A stretch of 64,000 bases of DNA from Datura wrightii (Eukaryota > Streptophyta > Magnoliopsida > Solanales > Solanaceae), in the NCBI GenBank assembly GCA_035772735.1, contig JASDFA010000003.1, forward strand, positions 103,775,001 to 103,839,000. Reading direction: 5' to 3'. The position numbers and the translations under genes are program-made. This document shows, piece by piece, positions 58,667-64,000 of this stretch. Each line of letters begins with the position of its first letter. The first letter of the stretch is position 1. Below the pieces are notes generated by a model that did not search any database, was not told the origin of the DNA, and saw only the letters and a list, made by a program, of their open reading frames with translations.

Positions 58667-61600
58667 TGATGACCCAAGTGCCATGATTGACATCCACACT
58701 AATCCCCCTTATGGATGAACCAATACATCCCAATTAATTCATCCAATGATAACATTTCCATCAATTAAACACTCTCAAAGAAAAATGTAGATGTCTTATA
58801 ACACACAAAAGAAAATATCTGCAACCTCTAACTATTACAATCTCCAAAACCAAAAGTCATTATACTAAGGTAATCTACTTAATCATTGTCGACAAGTGGT
58901 AAAACAAATTAAACAAAGGTTCATGTCTTAGTAAAAGACATCTTCTTCTTGGAGGATAAACGACAATTTGGAAGTGGTAGCAGTTCACCCTCGGATAACT
59001 CACAACTGCTTCTACAAATGAGATCGAGTGGAACTTCTTGGGTCACAGTATGCACTCAGATAATAAGTGCAAAAGTAGCACCAGTACAACACAAGTATTG
59101 TAGGCATCATTGGCCGACCTTCAATAATAACACATATATAGGTAAAATAAATGAAAACAATCATTGAATTCTAGCATCATTCAGTGTAAGGATTCATGCT
59201 AGTGTGCTCACTGGATTAGGCCTCGCAATGGCGGTAGTACCACGACAGCGGTCTCACAGCCGTGGTAAGGATACCGCTGCAGCGGTCTATGTAGGTGATA
59301 ACTCAACCAAGCCAACAACCTTAGATTTCTCAATTAGTAATTTCTCAATAGTCAATTCATTAACACCGTACATGTTTATGCATTGCTAAAACATCAATGA
59401 TGAACTCATCACCTTATTACATGAGATATACAACTGAATCCTCAACAATCAATTCATCAACTCTTCATAGATCCACACTTAACTTTGCAAGGATAAGAAG
59501 GTCATAAACAAAACATCAATAGTAAATCACAACTAACTATGCAATCAAAGGTCCCAGTTTTACACGGTTCTTAATATTTGAACCAATTCTCACTCTCTGG
59601 TCCTTCTTCGGTATTAGACAATCAGTAATATGCTGGGCATACGCCTCCATCACATCACCAAATACAGTCAAATGTAATATCACTGTACACACATGCTAGA
59701 GGGTCTTATTTCTGCCTTTGCAGTCATGACCTGCAGGGGACTCTAGACATCCATTTACTATACTAGTGCAGTAGCCGCTCCCACTCATGTGCTCATCTAG
59801 ATGCTCCTCTCAAACATGAGCCAATAATACTATAATAGCTCACCCCAATGCTCACCTTGGGCATAAGCCTCTTATTCAGGATAAAACATGTTATCCACTC
59901 TTATCTTCTTGTTCTGTATACTTCCAATCGGTCCATTCACATGACCATTCAGGGCATCAATTTAGCCTAACCATCTTGGTTCCGATCATCACCTACTAAA
60001 CATTCATGGGATAATTAAGGGAGAAACACATCGTTTCACACTCCAAAACTGAGGGAGGGTGCGACTGGCTCCCAATACCTATATGAACAGGAAGCTGGCT
60101 ATACATTGTTTATAACTATAACACTTAGACCGTCCAGGCCTCCTGTCCCAGCCAACTGGAGTAAGCAACTAGACCCATAAGCTCTAAAAAATAAATAGAT
60201 AAATAGTAAAAATTCCAAAAAAGGATACAACTATACTAAACTAAGCAATGGAAGGCCGACAAGGCCACAAACTAAATAATATTGTACATACTAAATCTAC
60301 AAAGCCTCTATAAAGTAAATTGAATTGATGGTCGAAATAGGGCTCTGAAGTATAACTCAAAACTGAAGCTAAAATAGCTAGGCCCTAGCTCCAAGAAGAA
60401 AGTACCATACCAGCACATATGCTAATTTTACGAACCGCTACTACAATTGGAAATCCTAGCCTCTACCCGCACCTTTTACATGAATGCAGGCTCCCCTGTG
60501 AACGGACGTTAGTACGAGCGAAATGTACTAGTAAGTAAGGTTGAAACTCTAAATGTTAGATAGCAATCCTATAATAACTTAATCAACGTATAAGCATATA
60601 AAAGATAGAGATAACCTGTAACTCTACAATCTGTCACTAATAACAACTCACTATAATAGAAGTGAACTCAAGATATTGAATGAGGAATAAGTAATAGTAA
60701 CAACCTGGAATCATGGAAACTGAAACCTGATAAAAACTCTATGCTGAGGTGCACATAAATTTAAGTAATGCACAAGAAAAATCTATAATTGTAATGTCAT
60801 GATCAACCAATTGTAAATCCATATATAAAATCATTCCAGTTGATGTACCACACTAGGGTAAAAAAAAATATATCCAGCCAGTGTACCATACTGGGATAAA
60901 ATAAAAATATCTCTACCTAGTGTACCATACCAAGGCAAAATAAAAGTAACTCTAGCCAATGTACCATACCGAGGTAAAATTCATCCAGCAAGTATACCAC
61001 AGCGGAGTAAAATAAAGATACCTCCACCCGATGTACCACACGAGGGTAAAATAAATAAACTTCAATCACAATCATAAATGTAGCTGATAGGGCTTACACT
61101 GAGTTACTTTAGCATATATAGCATAGAAATGATAAATGTTAAATCTATGGCGTAAATAAGCATCTTTCTTAACACATATTGCAAGTGAGCACAGACAACA
61201 TATAAAGCTAGAAAATAGCACATAAATGGATGTATTCGAGACTCATATAAATTATAAGAAGGTGCAAATGACATAAGAGTTGCGACAAAATTTATATACC
61301 ACGTTTGAAGGGATATTAAAGCTCGGAAACTCGATAACTTATCATTTGGCTTAAGGGAGAAGGGTTATAAAGTCACCCCTTGGCTGTACATATCTTATAA
61401 CACATACATGGAAAGGTACACAACCATGTAAAGGCATAACCTCTGACCATGGTGACTTAATAATAACCCTCCTAGGGTAATCTGCTGGAACAACTAAATA
61501 CTGACTAGACTGAAGAGAGCTTTTAGCTTGATACATAACATGTCCTATCTGAGAAGATAAAGATGTACACGTATCTAGGTATTTAACACATAGTATCTGC

Positions 61601-62058
61601 TTTGAGTTCTGAACTTAACTAATTGCTAGCAAACTTGAATTTACATTTGTCTACATATTGGGAACATGTATACGTGAGAAGGACTCTTTTTTTGACTTAA
61701 TAAACTTAAATAATAACTCAACAAGAGCTAAACATAACGTGTGACTTGAGTATAATTGCATTCTACAACATGAGAACTGTATACATTTAGACTTCTCACC
61801 GAAGGGACTTATAAAGACTTGAGTTCTTAGACTTTTTGAAAATTCAAATACTTGGCGAAGTCGTTAGCAAGGATATTGAAATATGATTACTTGAAAATTC
61901 ATATATTATTATCACACATTTCAATGTAACTTATAAATGTGAAGACATAGCTTATAGATCTGAGATCTAGAGTTCATTAGCTTAAACATTTGCAAGCAAT
62001 TCTCTACAGACTTCCTCATAGGCAATAAAGACCTATAGTCGTAATTCGAACAACATTA
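58667..62058 (-). repeat. C3 5' LTR region, composite
   Basis: TGATGACCCAAGTG starts 6 bases after the primer site. At 60100-60600 there is a typical Del LTR stretch (AAGCCTCTATAAAG, GAAATGTACTAGTAAGTAAGG) resembling 16190-16440 of C1, but it lies farther from the primer site than in C1. The region may therefore be an unusually long LTR or contain another insertion. It includes a short inverted repeat TACCACG/CGTGGTA near 59236-59266 and tandem repeats at 60836-61061. No coding sequence recognised. The outer terminus was not found. Confidence 0.45.
60836..61061. repeat. About 40-bp tandem repeats, six units
   Basis: Degenerate units built on CCAGnnAGTGTACCATAC and GGGTAAAATAAA, repeated about six times. 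Confidence 0.75.
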
Positions 62059-64000
62059 TGTAACACCCCGAAAATTTCTAAGATCAAACCCCATACTTAA
62101 AGAAAGAATTTAGACGAAAAGTGGGAATTTCACCATAGAACGAGTTGTGGAATGACCCGTTAGATGACCCTATAAGTCTTGGTCATACCCGTGGTAAGCA
62201 TTCGAGAAGTGAAAGGTTGGTTCAGTGACCACGGACGACCCAACGAGTCGTTAGGTAGGCAACGACTAGTTAGGTCGGCCGTCGAGTAGATGCTAGAGAT
62301 CAAAGATGGGGTCCTGAGGAAGTGGTGATCACGAAAGAGGGGACGAGTAATCGTGCACTTGACGACTCATCAAATGACCCATGGGGAGAGAAGAGAAGAA
62401 AAAGAAAATCCAGTGTACTCCATGACTTGGCCCCATGAGTGGTTGCCAACCCCACGACTCGTTGAGTGCCTCTGGGGACTGGCAGGGTGGACTTTTCCTA
62501 TAAATCTCCAAGGGTGTTTTCATAAAATTCTATGCTTCTAACTCTTAAACTACATTGTTTTGAGTATTATATGGGATGTTTTAAGGGTTTATTCTAGCCT
62601 AATCTTTCATTCTTTCAAGATACACTCTCAAACTCTTCTTCCTCCCCTCTCTCAAGACTCAAGATTCAACAAGGGTTTCTTCAAAGGCTTCAAGGTTCAA
62701 TTTCAAGTGGAGATTTCTTCTAGTTAGGTATGTGGGTTTTTCAACAAGCACATCCTTCCATCTTTGTGCCCCAAACTTTTTATTAAAAATCCAAATCTCT
62801 TGTTCTAGAAAAGCATGGTTTAGGGTTTCGATTTATGGATGATTTCTTCTACGCCTTCTATGAATTTTTAAAACCCATTATGATTAACAAACATGTATGC
62901 TTATGGGATTACTTTCTATATCTTGAATTATGTACTTGATATGAGAAATGCATGATCATAGAATTTTCACCATGAAATAGCCTAGAACTTCGAATGGGAT
63001 TCTGTAATTATTCACAGCTCTTATCATGATCTTGTATCCATGTCTAAAGTATATGAAGATCGTATCAATTCTCTTTAACTTAGAATATAAGATTTGATAG
63101 ATATGTTGAGATACAATTAGAGCTTATGGGCTTTGAAGTATGTATATGTTTTCACTATGATTTCGATGTAAAAATATTTGGTATGAGTTGAATCTATGGA
63201 GCTTTCATGAATCTAGAATATATGCTATATAAGGTGAATTTAAGATTTAAATATTTTGGACATGTTTAAAGTGTGATCTGATCCTATCAATGCTTAATGA
63301 AAGTAGAATGTATGACATAAGCATTGATTTAGGACTATGATGGTATGTATTATGATGATAAAGCATGAGAATGATCCTTCAGACCTTTGGTATTGTTGCT
63401 AGTTGAAAATAGCCATAATAAACTCTGAATGATTCAGTATGACATTCAGTATGATGCAAACAGTTGAATGCTCATGTATGTGATTAGCTGAAGTGACTTA
63501 GACTAAACGAATGGCGTCAGACCAATGACCTCCATGTTCTAGTTTACCATAACTCTCCATAGTCGAGAATGTCTCCCTTACTCAGATAGGGACTCTCCAT
63601 AACTGAGAATGTCTCCCTTAGTCAGTCAGGGACTTTCCATATCCAAGACTGTTTCCTTTCATCAGTCAGGGACTCTCCATAGCCGAGAATGTTTTCCTTA
63701 GTCAGTCAGGGATTCTCCATAGCTGAGAATGTTTCCCTTAGTCAGTTAGAGACTCTCCACAGCAGAGAATTAGTTAGGGACTCTCCATAGCAGAGAATGT
63801 CTCCCTTAGTATACGATATCAGCTCATCTCAGCTTCGTATAATTTCATATTTTATTTAAAACCAGTTAAGTAGGAGTTGGACTCAATTATTAGAAGATAG
63901 TCAAAATAGTGTATGATATTGGTTACATCTTCAGTCCTCAATATATTTATAACACATGACCCTAATGCATCAACTTGATAATACTTCAGTAAATGTTTTC
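62059..64000 (+). mobile_element. C-family LTR C5, runs off the window
   Basis: Starts TGTAACACCCCGAAAATT, the C-LTR start. U3 with ACGAGTCGT at 62243 and ACGACTCGT at 62454, GGGGACTGGCAGG at 62474, then TATAAAT at 62499. It resembles C0 at 1-631 over their shared part. No purine tract precedes it, so it is a 5' or solo LTR. It contains the 40-bp tandem array at 63549-63815. Confidence 0.8.
63549..63815 (+). repeat. 40-bp tandem repeat array in C5 LTR
   Basis: Seven units based on GGGACTCTCCATAGCCGAGA followed by ATGTTTCCCTTAGTCAGTCA; the sixth unit is shortened to 28 bases. Confidence 0.9.

Larger units (their letters stand above)
34322..62058 (-). mobile_element. Old chromovirus C3, split by A2 and B3
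   Basis: A single inverted Del-like element whose parts read in order from right to left: LTR from 58667 rightwards, primer site 58647-58660, gag start (58121-58450), [B3], gag body (44094-44716), [A2], protease/RT/RNase H (34322-36528). The flanking 5-bp duplications of B3 (ATTCC) and A2 (CTTAA) show both inserted into it. Integrase and the 3' LTR are missing at the left end, where it abuts B4. Its outer right limit is uncertain. Confidence 0.8.

Noticed and set aside
59228..59290. CAGCGGT/ACCGCTG inverted motif as a hairpin gene or small-RNA precursor
   Set aside because: The stem (TACCACG/CGTGGTA) is only 7 bp and the location is within LTR-like DNA, too weak to support a function.
1..64000. 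C0 at the left edge and C5 at the right edge as the LTR pair of one giant element
   Set aside because: C5 is not preceded by a purine tract or C-type coding sequence in forward orientation, and C0 is only a fragment, so they are more simply two insertions of the same family.
1..64000. Host genes, tRNA or rRNA genes, CRISPR, bacterial operons
   Set aside because: No conserved non-transposon domain, no tRNA cloverleaf and no rRNA signature were seen. The tRNA-like matches are retrotransposon primer-binding sites.

Overview
This is a gene-poor, transposon-saturated stretch of plant nuclear DNA. I recognise no host gene, tRNA, rRNA or CRISPR array. Essentially every block that can be interpreted belongs to an LTR retrotransposon of the Ty3/gypsy superfamily. 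Primer-binding sites (PBS) matching plant tRNA-Asp mark Athila-type elements and sites matching initiator tRNA-Met mark Del/Tekay-type chromoviruses. Both lineages are common in eudicot pericentromeres. The overall style (long Del LTRs, Athila relatives, AT-rich spacers) would fit an asterid such as a Solanaceae species, but I cannot prove the host from the sequence.

I use working family names. A = Athila-like elements with LTRs of about 1.6 kb and a gag-protease reading frame only. B = a second tRNA-Asp family whose LTR starts TGATGAGTT and ends in TTATCA; it has gag-bearing members and members carrying an unrelated double zinc-knuckle ORF. C = Del-like chromoviruses with LTRs of 2.1-2.5 kb. 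T1 = one young Tekay/Del-like element with 2.69 kb LTRs.

Layout. 1-631: C-type LTR fragment. 632-4531: element A1 (LTR, PBS, decayed gag-protease). 4532-5421: mosaic of an inverted Athila gag/pre-RT fragment, a C-LTR tip and a head-to-head B-LTR fold-back. 5362-11640: element B1 (non-autonomous, zinc-knuckle ORF). 11641-14273: inverted element B2 (gag and 5' LTR). 14274-18078: inverted chromovirus C1 (gag and 5' LTR). 18079-34321: inverted B4, whose LTR is split by T1 (18923-28902, TSD CCTTT) and whose interior is split by a solo C LTR (31037-33387, TSD TGTGG). 34322 to about 62058: one old inverted chromovirus, C3. It is broken by A2 (36529-44093, TSD CTTAA) and by B3 (44717-58115, TSD ATTCC); B3 is itself broken by chromovirus C2 (48452-55753, TSD CCTTG). 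62059-64000: another C-type LTR running off the window.

Target-site duplications and continuity of reading frames across insertions give a firm relative order for the right half: C3, then A2 and B3, then C2. T1 is the youngest element by LTR identity. Nearly all coding regions are pseudogenes, with stops mostly explained by C-to-T decay (CAG to TAG, CGA to TGA). The points most worth following are the conserved zinc-knuckle ORF of B elements that lack gag and pol, a noncoding 3' block shared by families A and B, T1's near-identical LTRs around a wrecked interior, and short palindromic word arrays in the LTR promoter regions.
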